NCBI GenBank assembly: GCA_029953675.1
Contig: JAMWBK010000005.1
Span: 744,001-808,000, forward strand
Origin: Rhodosorus marinus
Lineage: Eukaryota; Rhodophyta; Stylonematophyceae; Stylonematales; Stylonemataceae
Direction: 5' to 3'
DNA length: 64,000 nt
A program made the position numbers and the translations under genes. The notes under the pieces are model-generated. The model was given only the letters and a program-made list of their open reading frames with translations, made no database searches and was not told the origin of the DNA. Shown in pieces: positions 21,405 through 32,574 of this stretch; positions within the stretch are counted from its first letter, which is position 1; each line of letters starts with the position of its first letter.

Positions 21405-21955
21405 AATCGATTGATGCGAACCGAACTAACGAACAGATCACTCCAAAGCTTGACTTCTAAGATGACATCTCCACCCGCCTCCGTCAAGACAGCCGCAGAA
21501 TTCTATGTTCTGAAAAACCCGTTGAAATTGAAAGTGTCCCAGTTTTGATGGTGCACTGTCCCGTTTCATAAACGTATAGCAATGTGCGCTTCAGGGTCCG
21601 CCTTTGAGAAGAGGAGGATGACGCTGTAACTGTATCCTTTAATGGGTAGCTGCCTAATGGAGCGCAACACTAATTCTATCACTATCGAAGGAACAGGAAG
21701 GGCTTAACCCCGTACCTCGGGGTCTCTAGTTACGATAAAAAGAAAATACGGAGTCAGTGGCTCGTCCGCCTGATCCACACGGAGAGCTGCTAGTGCAAGC
21801 TCTGCGTTCCCTTCCCAAAGCGTTCTGTTTATCTGAGCCCGTAATGCTGCTCGGCTCTCGATCTTTGTCAGCATATGACTGCATCCTTCCCGAGAAACCC
21901 ATGTGTCATCTCTCGTGTCCTTCCAAAAGTATCTATCGCCATCCGTATGAATGTA
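21405..21955. other. Intergenic
   Basis: No coding, repeat or RNA signal was recognised. Plus-strand ORFs such as 21757-22071 overlap the opposite-strand orphan ORF and lack any family features. Confidence 0.35.
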
Positions 21956-22822
21956 TCATCTGGGTGCTAAATCGATATTTCCTCCTTGTAATGCGCAAGT
22001 TTCCAGCGCTCTGCATGCTTGGCTGCAAATTCGTTTGTATCTCGGCTCCTCGGAAGGTGTCTCGTCTGTAGTGGCGACACCACAGTCCACATCAATTACA
22101 AAGCGTTGCCACGTTCCTGGGTGGATGGCCACCAGGTCCGACTTCAAGTTGCATTTCTCGAAGCAATCTGTGGGTTCCTGTTTCACCTCCCATCGGTTCA
22201 GCCGCTTTGCTATCTCTGTGCATCCCGCATCATGCCTCCTGTTGCCCACAGCTCCGTCGATGTCAGGCAGTAGTGCAATCTTTGTACACTGTTCGTAGGT
22301 TGGTACTATTGAAAGTAGTACCCCTTTCTGTGGTACGAAAGTCCCGGAATCGGCAACCCCAACAATTGTCTGATAGTCAGCTGCATTTCCGGTCCGCTCA
22401 GTTTTCTGGGTACGAAGCGTGGCAAATCTCGTTAGAGTAGCCAGACGCCCTGATCCAACTGCTGCAGCGGAGCGGATTCGGGCTCGATGTTCCGGGTCAC
22501 AACCGTCTGATCTGTCACGAGCCTGATGAAAGCTGTTGGGTGCGCCCCTCGTGAGAGAGACTGTTGTAAGGAACCAAGCTGCATAGCAGGCGTGTCGTGT
22601 GGGTTGTTTTCTTTCGGGGGAGGTCGTCAGGTACGTCGGGCGTAAGAAGCCTGCGGACCCTAGAAGCTCCCCTACCGGAAGACAACCTAATATGGGGTAT
22701 TTGTCGCCGAGATCGGAATGCTGAGAAGTATTGCGAAAGCCTTTCCCTTGGGCGCAACGGCGCCGCCCGGGTGAATCGACATTGGTACTCGGTGACCAGT
22801 TAACTATGAATGAATGCAGCAA
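21956..22822 (-). CDS. Orphan ORF, 288 codons, function unknown
   Basis: This uninterrupted ORF is far longer than chance would favour at this base composition. The protein is basic to neutral, rich in Thr, Arg and Cys, and ends in a Cys-containing segment (SQACRALETCALQGG). No signal peptide, membrane segment or known motif was seen. It could be a lineage-specific gene, the remains of a transposon or a chance ORF. No intron borders are needed to read it. Confidence 0.3.
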   Translation of the reverse strand: MLHSFIVNWSPSTNVDSPGRRRCAQGKGFRNTSQHSDLGDKYPILGCLPVGELLGSAGFLRPTYLTTSPERKQPTRHACYAAWFLTTVSLTRGAPNSFHQARDRSDGCDPEHRARIRSAAAVGSGRLATLTRFATLRTQKTERTGNAADYQTIVGVADSGTFVPQKGVLLSIVPTYEQCTKIALLPDIDGAVGNRRHDAGCTEIAKRLNRWEVKQEPTDCFEKCNLKSDLVAIHPGTWQRFVIDVDCGVATTDETPSEEPRYKRICSQACRALETCALQGGNIDLAPR

Positions 22823-22924
22823 AACTGCAAGAGCGTGTGGGCTCTTTCCTAGGAAACTCAGCGGGTTGCTCCATTGCGAAGGACTACATAAAATCGGCGG
22901 ATTTTACAAAAAGCGCTTATTTCC

Positions 22925-24327
22925 CTATTTTGGAACCATAATCTCTTCGTACATTGGAAGGCCTCGCATGATGGTACCTGTGACGTCGGAAGCATCGTCC
23001 AGAGCTCTGATCTCAGACTCATCCAGCGACCATCCCAAAGCGCCTGCGTTTTCCTCTGCTTGGGCTTTGGTCTTTGCTCCCGGAATTGGGATCATTCCCT
23101 TACACATCACCCAGTTCAGCGCCACTTGGGCCATCGTTCTATCTCGGCTGCATTCAAATTCATTCGAAGTAGAGCAGGAGTTAGCTCAACGATTGGGAGC
23201 TTATAGATCTATGGTGTGCCTACTTCTCAGCCACCCCCCGGAGCACGGTGAGTAGCTCAGAGCCATTAGCAAGCATGGATCTAATGGATCCATGTCGGGG
23301 ACCCGAAGGCAAATTGCCCTCCGCGTATTTTCCGGTTAGTAGCCCCTGAGCAAGTGGAGAATATGCCAAAATCTTTATGTCTAGAGATTTGCAGAGCTCC
23401 TACAAAACAGATGACGCGGCAGGTTCGTCAGTGAAGCTTTTATCGAACTCCGATGTGGAACGTAACCTAGATCGCTTACCGCCAATTCCTCTTCAGGCCT
23501 TCTGTACGCCAGATTGTAGAGTATCTGGTTGCTAACTAGAGGGACTCCTCGCTCCTGCATCCTCTTGTGCACGACAAGAAGTCTCTTTGGGCCGTAGTTG
23601 GAGACACCAACAGCCTTTATCAGGCCTTGTTCGTAGCATTTTGCAATGCCATCCCAGTATCTTTCATCCAGTCCGAGACCTGGCCAATGCAGCTGGTAGA
23701 GATCTATGCAGTCCTCTCCCATGCGCTCAGCAGATCTCTTACATGCCTCAACAACGCTATCAGCAGAAAAACGAAAAGGAAGGAGCGGGCCAAACTTCGT
23801 GGCGAGAACCATCCTGGATCGCAACAATCATCACCACCTGAGACTGTTATCTAGGCCTCAAGAACTGTTTTTTTGTCGAAACTCACCCTTCCTCGCCAAC
23901 CTCTTTCCTCCGCAGGTAAGATCTCTTGAATCTACCACAACGTCTCTCCGATTCACCGATAGCGTAGACCTCCGCGGTATCGAAGAAGTTGATTCCACTC
24001 TCCAGACTAGCATCAAATGCTTTCTTCTGATCCTGGTGTTCAAGAAACGCATACTCCATGTCAAAACAAGAATTCAAAAAAACCGAAAGCATCCGTAGAA
24101 TTATCAGGACGTCTGGATCTTACGTTCTCGTCCCCTTTCCCCCAGTAGAAATCATCTCCCCACGACCAAGCTCCCACCCCCAGCGGACTCACCTCAAGAG
24201 GTCCCAAGTTCACGCGATAGGATGTCGGTGAGACTTCGGACATTAGACAACAGCCCGAATTACGTGCAGAGCGACTATTGCCCCTCACCAGACTCCATGA
24301 ACTAGAAATAAACCCAAGCCCATCCAT
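22925..24327 (-). CDS. Aldo-keto reductase, chloroplast At1g06690-type
   Basis: Four or more exons carry the AKR fold. Exon 1 (from 24327) has a Ser/Arg-rich leader and then LGPLEVSPLGVGAWSWGDD. Exon 2 (about 24070-23890) has ASLESGINFFDTAEVY with the catalytic Asp and Tyr. Exon 3 (about 23822-23480) has LATKFGPLLPF with the Lys, LYQLHWPGLG with the His, and QGLIKAVGVSNYGPK. The last exon (to 22925) has ALNWVMCKGMIPIPGAKT, then GALGWSLDESEI. All four catalytic residues are present. The closest relatives I recall are plant plastid oxidoreductases of unclear substrate (pyridoxal reductase-like family). Part of the domain lies around 23220-23400 and its exact borders are uncertain. The Met at 24402 is an alternative start. 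Confidence 0.85.
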
Positions 24328-25742
24328 CACAGAACGCAGCTTAAAAAGAAACCGAAACAAAAAAATCCCACACCTTCTTTCTCCTTCAGGAAATAGTCTC
24401 AAAGAAAGCTATTTGAGTTCGAACTTGTATTCGCCTTACTAAGTAATCTTCAACTCTAGTTGACCACCAACACTAGTACCCAACTGCAACCGCTCCGCTC
24501 CAACTTCCCGAATGAAGATCGCACCCAGGCATGCCATTCTCTCAATCCAACTGTCAGAATCACAGACGGAACGTTCCGATATCGATCTTTCCCTTTAAAC
24601 GATACATAAAAGCGATACATTTACCTGACACTAGATTTGAAAGAAGTTATTTATCTAGAATATACATAACAAACTATAAAGCTAAAACTACTCAGTAAGC
24701 AAAAGTTTGGGGTCCAATTAACTAGAAGCCTAAGGCTGAAAATGATACTTTTTAACAGCTGTGTTCATATACAATTGGACAAATTAGCATGTAAATTAAT
24801 ATAAAACATCAAATTGAATGCATTAGCCATTCATGTCACTCGCACAAAATTTATTTCCTAATTATTTAACCATTTAACGTTTGCACAGCCCTATAAGCCA
24901 CCTTGCAACTGACTAAAAAATAAAATAAAAACAATTTAAGTTCTATTGAATTGACAAAACTTCTCCCTTTATTTTGCTCTGGCACAGCACGTGTCAGGAC
25001 AATTTGCTTTCTCTAGAAAAGGTCGTGCTCAGTTTGAGCACCAGATAATCTAGATATAGCACTAAGAGAGCCCAAATTTCTTTATTTATACAACTATGCG
25101 TCATAAATTTGAACTTTTGAAGGGCACTAATACAGATTACGGCCAATTTCAGTTACAAAAATAGGTATCTATATAGATACACCAAGTATATTTATACGTA
25201 TGCGTTTATACTCCAAAAATATTCGTTAGAAGAATATTTTGGTAAGTTAGGTTCGCAAATTTGGAAACTTATGCTTGGAAATCCATGAAAATGTTTTTTT
25301 AGGATTCCCGGATTGGTGAGGTTTTTCGGTGGTGTGGATGCAGAGGGGAACTGCTAGCAGTCCTTTTTTTCTCATGATCGAGTGCACTTACAACGGAGTG
25401 TTGGAAGGGTCGAGAGCAAATTTTGCTCTGTGGAGGGACAGTGCGTATATCTCGACATCTATATATACATGCTCACGTTTGTTTGTGTGAGTATCTGTGT
25501 ATGTTGAAGCTGACAAGGGTGAGGTTTCTTTAGTTTGGGATTTTGACGTTTGCGCATAACTGAAGTTGTTGCGACTGTTTCTGGTTGGCAGGAAGCTTTT
25601 TGTTTTGTTTTTTTGATTGTCATCGGTTTGGTTTGGTGAGTTGGCATGGTGTTTTTGGATCGGGCGACGTACGAGTAGTTTTTATCGTGAGAATTTGGCT
25701 TTGGTTTTGGTTTGTTTGGGGATTTGACTTTGGGGAGGTACG
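24328..25742. other. AT-rich divergent promoter region
   Basis: Bases 24400-24560 are C/A-rich on the plus strand, 24600-25260 are AT-rich, and 25300-25740 are G/T-rich on the plus strand leading into the Sec14-like gene. A CACGTG box lies near 24989. No gene was recognised. Confidence 0.45.
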
Positions 25743-26685
25743 ATGGTGGACCATGGAATTCCGCTGATGAACATCAAGGAAAAACTGGCTCAGGTTGAGG
25801 ACAAAGTCGTAGAATTGAGAAAGATTTTGAAGGACGAAATTCTGCCGGAGCACGACGATATTCTTCTCCTGAAGTTCCTCCTCTCTCATCATGAGGATCC
25901 GGAGGAGGCCGCTACGTGGTACAGAAAGGCTATGGTATTCCGAAAAGAGAATGCTTCCTGGTTGTACGGAGAAGAGGGCCCAGAGGAAGAATTCATCCGG
26001 AGCATATTCAAGGTCAAGGATGGGATGCATTCGAGGGATGGGGAACCAATAATGCTTGCTCGTTCTGGAGAGAGTCTGAAACTTTTGAGGAATCACGACA
26101 ATGTAGTCGAAATTATGAAAAAGTTCGAGCGCTGGAGCACATGGCAGAAAGAGGTAACCTAAAGCGAGCTTGGCATAAACAATTTCGTCATAGATTCTGC
26201 CGTCTGCTGATATGCTGAATAGTACTTTCACTTTCGTGTAACGATAGAGAATCTATCAAGAATGCGACAAGCTTACGCGAACGACGGGTTTGCTCCACAA
26301 GATGTATTTTGTTAACGACATGGCCGGCATGCAGCTGTGGACCGACCTCAGGATTGCTAGAGGCATTGGAAGCTCTTCAAAGGTTAGTGAGATGATCCAT
26401 CCACAGCTGGTTGAAAAGCAGTACGTCGTCAATCCGCCGGCATTCATTAGAATCCTTTTCGCGACTGTGAAACCATTTATGAGCAAGAGGGTAAGCTGGA
26501 ACGACAACTATCCTGCAACGTATGTTCAGAGATCTCACGTTTCTTACATGTTTTATTCATGTTTTCAGATGGCTAAAAAGGTTGTGGTCGTCAACGAGAA
26601 CAACAAAAGGACTATAGAAGAAAAGGGAACCATCAAAGACCTTCTCGGTTTTGACCACGCAAGCGTCAAGTTCGATGAAGAATAG
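25743..26685 (+). CDS. Sec14-like CRAL-TRIO lipid transfer protein
   Basis: Three exons give about 260 residues. Exon 1 (to about 26153) holds the CRAL-TRIO N-terminal helices (LLLKFLLSHHEDPEEAATWY and RKAMVFRKENASWLYG). The second (from about 26248) opens RIYQECDKLTRTTGLLHKMY and holds the lipid-binding core with PPAFIRILFATVKPFMSKR, the typical NxPxxFxxxWxxxKPFL block of Sec14. The third (from about 26571) has KKVVVVNENNKRTIEEKG. Sec14 proteins exchange phosphatidylinositol and other lipids between membranes. The gene lies in the same window as a PI4-kinase, but they are far apart. The first exon follows a G/T-rich leader. Confidence 0.82.
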
Positions 26686-27674
26686 CTCTATCAGATCCCC
26701 TTTCTAAGCCGCGAATTGAAGAGAAGATTGGAGATTTTGCTTCGTTCGTAACCAGGCGTGTTTATGTATAAACTTTGTTTGAACCTGATCTCGACGCTGT
26801 CCAAAGCACTGGCGAGTCACAGAGGCAGCCCCAAGCGGCTAAAGTCCATTTTCCGCGGCAAGGTTGACGAGCTGCAACTTGGCTTAGAGGTTCATAATCG
26901 ATTCTGATGCCCACACCAATCAAAACTCCTTTGTCGAAGGGCAATGGCAGGACTTTGTCAATGGCCAATCTGAGGCTACGAGTGGCAGAAGGGCTCCAGT
27001 AAAGACCCCAAAATCTATTGCAAAAGCATTCTAGCTGCGGGCGCTATAGCCACAGTCCCGCTCTCTCGAAAGCGAAGTAGTGTCCACTCTGGGAGGCTTA
27101 TTCCACTATCAACCGACCTCCCGAACAACCTTGTGAAAAATACAATTTTGATATATATTAGACAGAAAGAACGAACAGCGATTCTATTGGCATACCAAAA
27201 CCCATATTATGATAACAATTACGCGTCAAACCGCCAAATTCCTCTAAACTCCTAAACCAGCGTCAACATTGATTGGATCGCTGAGGAGGATGAGCTCCTC
27301 TATTGGCATATCGAAAATCTTTATTATGATAACAATTACCCATTAAATATCCTGAGACCCTCTTCTGCAAGTCCATCTCATTATTGATTGGGGCAAAAAA
27401 ATGGAAAAGTTAATATTTTTGTAATGTAAACTGACTGTTTTATTTCGAAGGAAGTGGATGAGGGGCGAGCCGTGGACCCTTTATAAATGAAAGAAAAATG
27501 GAATGGGTTCGCGTGGTGTGCGAGGGGGGAAGGGTGCCATACATTTTGGAATGCCCCTAAAGCTTCCAATGAAGACCCGGCAACTCAGGATTGATTCTGG
27601 TTGTTGCAATATACTGTTTTCTTGTGAGGAGGGAAGTTGGTGGTCTGTCGAAACGAGGTTTGAGGTCCGGAAGG
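26686..27674. other. Intergenic with a two-copy direct repeat
   Basis: There is no gene signal. A roughly 47-bp sequence is repeated at 27184-27230 and 27300-27347 (see repeat entry). Bases 27420-27660 turn G-rich towards the kynureninase start. Confidence 0.4.
27184..27347. repeat. Direct repeat, about 47 bp, spacing 116 bp
   Basis: Both copies start CTATTGGCATA and share TTATGATAACAATTAC followed by a diverged end. Each is followed, after a variable stretch, by ATTGATTGG, so the true unit may be about 116 bp. It lies upstream of kynureninase and may be promoter or minisatellite sequence. Confidence 0.7.
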
Positions 27675-29352
27675 ATGCGGATTGAATCGAGAAAGATGCA
27701 GATCTCGTCCTGGGAGGAAGCGGAGGCGTTGGCTGGCCGTCTGGACGCGGAGGACGACTTGGCCGAGTTTAGGGGAAAGTTTCATCTGCCAAGGGATACC
27801 AATGGTAAATTCAAAACCTACATGTGCGGAAACTCGCTTGGATTGATGCCCAGGGTGACCACGCAGCGGCTGCAGCAGCACCTGGAAACTTGGGGCCAGA
27901 CAGGGGTTGAGGGACACTTTCACGGCAAAGAGGCATGGTTAACGATAGAAGATGCGACAAGCACGCTAAGCTCTAACATTGTTGGAGCTAAAAGTCCCCT
28001 GGAAGTCGTCTACATGAACACGCTCACTGTAAATATTCATCTGATGATGGTAGCGTTTTACCGGCCGAAAGGCGAGCGCTTCAAGGTTCTCATTGAGCAA
28101 AAAGCGTTCCCATCCGATGACTACGCTGTTCAGGCACAGGTAGGATGTCAAAAGATTAATGTCTGAGAGATCGAGAATTGGAAACACAACGAGCCAGATT
28201 GGATCCTGATTTCGTTGCTAACTTTTGCAGGTCAAGTTCCACGGTCATGACCCTGAATCTGCCATAATCAGACTTCGACCACGGGAGGGGGAGTCTACTT
28301 TGCGTACTGAAGATATTCTGGGTACAATCGAGCGAGAACGGGACAGCTTGGCATTGGTTTTCTTCCCAGGCGTTCAGTACCTTACTGGCCAAGTTCTGCC
28401 CATGGCAGCCATAGCAGAAACTGCATCTAGGCATAGCATACCAGTCGGGTTTGACCTTGCCCATGCGGTTGGGAATATAGAAGTGTTCTTGCATGACTGG
28501 GGGGTCGACTTTGCTGTCTGGTGCAGCTACAAGTATCTAAACGCCGGTCCAGGTGGGGATCGAATTAACGGGAGATATGGTTTCGCGATTGAGAGCTTTT
28601 TTGACAGTGAGTTCTGAATTTAACTGTTCAGGAGCGGTCTCTGGAGTGTTCTTGCACGAGAAGCACGCGCACAATAAGGAGCTGCCGCGCCTAGCTGGGT
28701 GGTGGGGTTATGACCGAAAGTCAAGGTTTCAGATGAACGAGACGTTTATTCCTCAACCTGGAGCGTGAGTCGCTAACACTGTGCTGCCGTACTTCTCGAG
28801 GTTTTCTGAACAATCCTCTTCGTATCATGACTCTAGGTACGGATTTCAACTGTCCAATCCTCCTGTACTGGCGTCTGTACCGATTGTTTCATCACTTGAA
28901 CTCTTCGAGGAGGCTGGCATCACAAATATTCGGAGAAAATCGGAGAAGCTAACCCTCTACCTCGAGACTCTCCTGCTGAAATTTGTTGGCTCAGAAATCG
29001 AGATGTTGACTCCTTTAAACCCGGAGGAACGTGGGAACCAGATCTCGTAAGTTTCACCCTGTCTAAACGGAAGATCAGAGCTAAACAGGCACATGAAATC
29101 GCATGAGTTTAACCTTGTACCTGTCGTGGCCGACCTTGGCCCCTGATTCTATGCAGGATTCAACTGAAAAGAGCAAACCTGCAAAAGGTTCAATCCTTTT
29201 TAGAGTCTGTAGGAGTAGTCTGCGACATCCGCGAGCCGGATGTACTTCGCATTAGTCCCGTGCCGTTGTACTCCACTTTTCACGACGTGTTCTCGGTTGT
29301 CAAGTGCCTTTCCGACGCAATTCAGAAACAAGTAAGCTCATTGACGGAGTAG
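27675..29352 (+). CDS. KYNU: Kynureninase
   Basis: Exons run 27675-28140, 28231-28548 (approximately), 28634-28765, 28837-29046 and 29157-29352, about 440 residues. Diagnostic blocks are YMCGNSLGLMPRV, the PLP-site FDLAHAVGN, the Schiff-base lysine in WCSYKYLNAGPG, GVFLHEKHAHN, GWWGYDRKSRF and LSNPPVLASVP. Kynureninase is a PLP enzyme that cleaves kynurenine and 3-hydroxykynurenine to anthranilates and alanine on the route to NAD. Land plants make NAD from aspartate, so this gene separates the organism from them. The donor AA|GTAAGC near 29330 is ignored because reading on gives a plausible end (KQVSSLTE), but another exon is possible. Upstream in-frame Met codons exist from 27591. Confidence 0.93.
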
Positions 29353-29610
29353 ACCTGGTCGGCTCACTTTCTCTACCCCTTGCTGCCTCCACGCTTTTGT
29401 CGTCCACTGGAAATTAGGTTTCTACTGGCACACAGTGACCCTAAAAATACTCTTTTTACACTTTTCTAGGGTTTACACAATTGATTTTGGCGCATCGGAA
29501 CTGTATAGACGACGATGCAGAGCCAACTTTGGACGCCGGAGATGAACTCTCAGCTGTTTCAAACGGCCCTGAGCCGTTTGCGTTCGGTTGCTAGCGGTTG
29601 GTTGCGGAGC

Positions 29611-30432
29611 TCAGTTGGAGCTATTAATTGTAAGGAAGGAGAACAGACCTGAAGTTGGTCCATCCTGCGGTTCCAGAGTTGTTGGTGGCTCTTCTCCATA
29701 GCAATGGTGGTATGGTGACCTGTACGCGTTTTCGTGAAGCAGCGAACCGCTGTGGGACTTGCAAGCAACAGCGCAAACCTCGAACGTACCACTACTCGCG
29801 AGATCGTAGATTTTCAACCTTTCCATGTTCCTTAATCGTGCTGAGGGAGACTCCTGAGAAATTGCCAGAAAGTAACGCAGTATCAGCGAGAGTAGAGATC
29901 GAACTGAAGGTAGACAGGCCCGTGGATAGCAAGCCGGTCGCCTTCCGGTTCAGGTACCTTGGACACCGACAAACAGCATGAGACACAGAACTCGAAATGT
30001 TTACAGCAGTGTGATGCTCGCTGGCATCCTGCGCAGATGTATCTAGGAGGCTCTGCTGGACAGCAGCCGGTAGCGGGGTCTTGGTTCTTCGTGCTGCATG
30101 TGTATCCTTAAAAAATTAGTAAAATAGGATATGAAAAGAACAATCAAAACTAGGTTCGTTTTGCACACTCAGTTATTCGATTTCGAACCTTGGTCATCAG
30201 CAACCAACCATGGCCCAGAAGTCACATACTTGCAGCCTCGCTCGGCTGTGGACCTCCTAACAAGCCGTGACGCGTGCTGCCAAGATTGTTCGCTGACAAA
30301 CTCCTTTGAAGTGTGCTTCAGCAAGGGCACCTGTAGCAAACCGGTGATGGTCGTTACAATGAGGACAAGGGCAATTCCAACTGCAATCGTGGACTTCTTT
30401 TGCTGCTTTCGTCGAAGGAACATGCCCGCCAT
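29611..30432 (-). CDS. SPRING1/C12orf49-like Golgi membrane protein (DUF2054)
   Basis: Three exons (30432-30189, 30106-29958, 29853-29611) join in phase to 211 residues, against 205 in human SPRING. A basic cytosolic tip (FLRRKQQKKS) leads to one signal-anchor helix (residues about 15-35). The Cys-rich lumenal domain follows: CKYVTSGPWLVADDQGY, ATGCCPAEPPRYICAGC, HCCKHFEFCVSCC, then FEVCAVACKSHSGSLLHENA and YRSPYHHCYGEEPP. The last two match the human VEDHFELCLAKCRTSS, HENTYRDPIA and YCYGESPP blocks. In animals SPRING supports Golgi S1P cleavage and SREBP signalling. The role in an alga is unknown. The domain match rests on the Cys spacing and the HENxYRxP block, both visible here. Confidence 0.85.
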
Positions 30433-32574
30433 CGAACTACCCTCTACAAATCTCCAAGTTCCCGCATCCTACGTCTGGTTTCCAGTAGCCCTAAGTAAGC
30501 TGATCCTTTGGAGGACCGTTAGATTTAGACGCGTGCGAAACAATGACGAAATAAATTCCGACGTGCTGGTTGCACCCGTTGTACTAGACCACAGCTAAAA
30601 AAGTCTCGCTGTCAGGAAAGGCCAATAGCGTACAGCAACTTACGTCAACGCTTAAGTCATTTTGTCAGAAAAAGTTACGATATACATACATACAAAAACC
30701 TCCCAATACACCCTCATAAACAGACTAGTTTCATTTTTAGACATCCGAGGCAAGATTCAATACCATACTACCAAACTTAGCTTCAGCTGTTGTGTGTCAA
30801 GGGCAAAACCTTCGAAGTCATCACTGCCTCAACCAAAACTTTTACTATTATGGAGTAACGTCGATCCTCTTTCCGAAACGCACGCGATCGCCAATCCAAA
30901 TTCCACCATACACTCCAGTTTTAGAAGGAATCATCTTTCCAAAAAAATCCCGTTCAAATTCAAATGCGATATAAATTTTACTATTATACGCAGTTTTCCG
31001 AAACCAGCTTATTCAAGGCAAATAGGTAGAGAAAAGGAACCAGCCAATTCAATCAAATACCCCCTTCCCTTCCCCCCCAACGAGTTCCTAAAAGAAATGA
31101 ATGTACTTATGAAAACAATATAAAAATTCTGCCCACATTGATGAAGTGCTTGAAAGAAATAGGGGTTAAAGATACTCCCATAAAAAAAAAAGGGTTCCCC
31201 CCCCCTCCCGCGTGCATTTGTGAACATGGAGAACGACGAACGGGGGGTTGTTTTGATGGACAGCTTCCAGCCAGAAGCGGTTCAAAGTTTTATGTTTTTT
31301 AAGGAATAGAAACAAGTTGGAAAAGGGTTTCTTTGTACTTTTTGCAAAAATATAGACTCTATCTGCCTTAAAAACGGAAAGCGAAACAAAATCATGAAAA
31401 AAACGTAGAGAACGGATTTTCGTTGAAAACAAAATATGGAGGGCAGAAAAATTGGGTTTTGTATGGAAACGGAGTTAAGGAGCACAATGTTGAAAGTTGT
31501 TTATTTCTATCTTATATTTGTATTTTCGCATTCAATACCAACCCCCCTCGCTGTCGGTTGGCTTTCAAGTAGTTTATGGCTGAATCTTTCACCAACAACT
31601 AACAACTCACCGAGGACTGGGACTCTTGGATATCTTATTTTACCCCTCCCCAAAAATTTGAAATTGGGACAACACCTACTGCTTTTAAAAACTTAGGGTT
31701 TCGAATAATATCGGTTTGTGGCTTCTTTGCTAAAGGGGGATACATTTTTTGACCCATTGGGATAGCATGGTATAGTGGGCGGAGCACGATAAAATAGTTG
31801 ATGACCAATAAAAATCTATACACACGGTTCGCCCGAATTGATTGGTGAAATATTAACCAATAAAAATAGTTTAATATAAGAGCGTCTAAACTTCTTTCTC
31901 AGTACAAGTATTCAGAATTTTAATTTTCACTTCTATTTTCTTGAATTTTGGGTTGTTTTTGTCTCTTACGCGTATAAATGGCTGAAAACTAACTGCAATC
32001 GAGATAGCAGCGGGAGGAATTTGTTATAAATTAAGCACTATGATTTTTTGTGTGTAATAAACGGGGATCCTTTTTTTTACGTGAGATTCATACCATCATC
32101 TGTGCATTATTGGAAATATTTTCAAAGATATTTCATGAGCACAAAAATTTGAAGTGAATTCTTAGACTCTTCTTGTTTGTTTTTTGGGATTTTCCGGCTG
32201 TGTTTTCTCGCTATTGTTGTTGTTGGCTGAAGAGAGGTATTTTGATGTCTTAGCGAGTGTGGGTGTGATGAAGCGGTCTTGGGAGGGAACTGTTGGGGTG
32301 GAGGTAGGAGGGGTGTGCGGGAGGTCGGGGGTTAGGGTGAGGGCGGGAGATAGATATAGTGTACGCCTGGGTTTGGCACTCTTATTAACCGGAGAGGATT
32401 TTGTGCCGGGGGGTGGGGGGGAGGGAGGGAGTGATATACGTCAGGTTTGTTTTGGGATGGGGGGTGAGGGGGAAGTTTGAAAGAAGGGTTTGGTGGTAGG
32501 TTGTGATGTGATTGTAAAGGTGGTAAGTGGATGGTAGAGGATTTGCTGGAGTCTGGTTTTGCTGGGTGTCAGCG
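30433..32574. other. AT-rich divergent promoter region
   Basis: Bases 30660-31130 are C/A-rich on the plus strand, fitting a leader for the minus-strand SPRING-like gene. Bases 31130-32150 are AT-rich with an A10-G3-T2-C8 tract near 31184-31208. Bases 32160-32530 are strongly G/T-rich on the plus strand and lead into the RCC1 gene. ORFs in this stretch look like chance. Confidence 0.45.
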
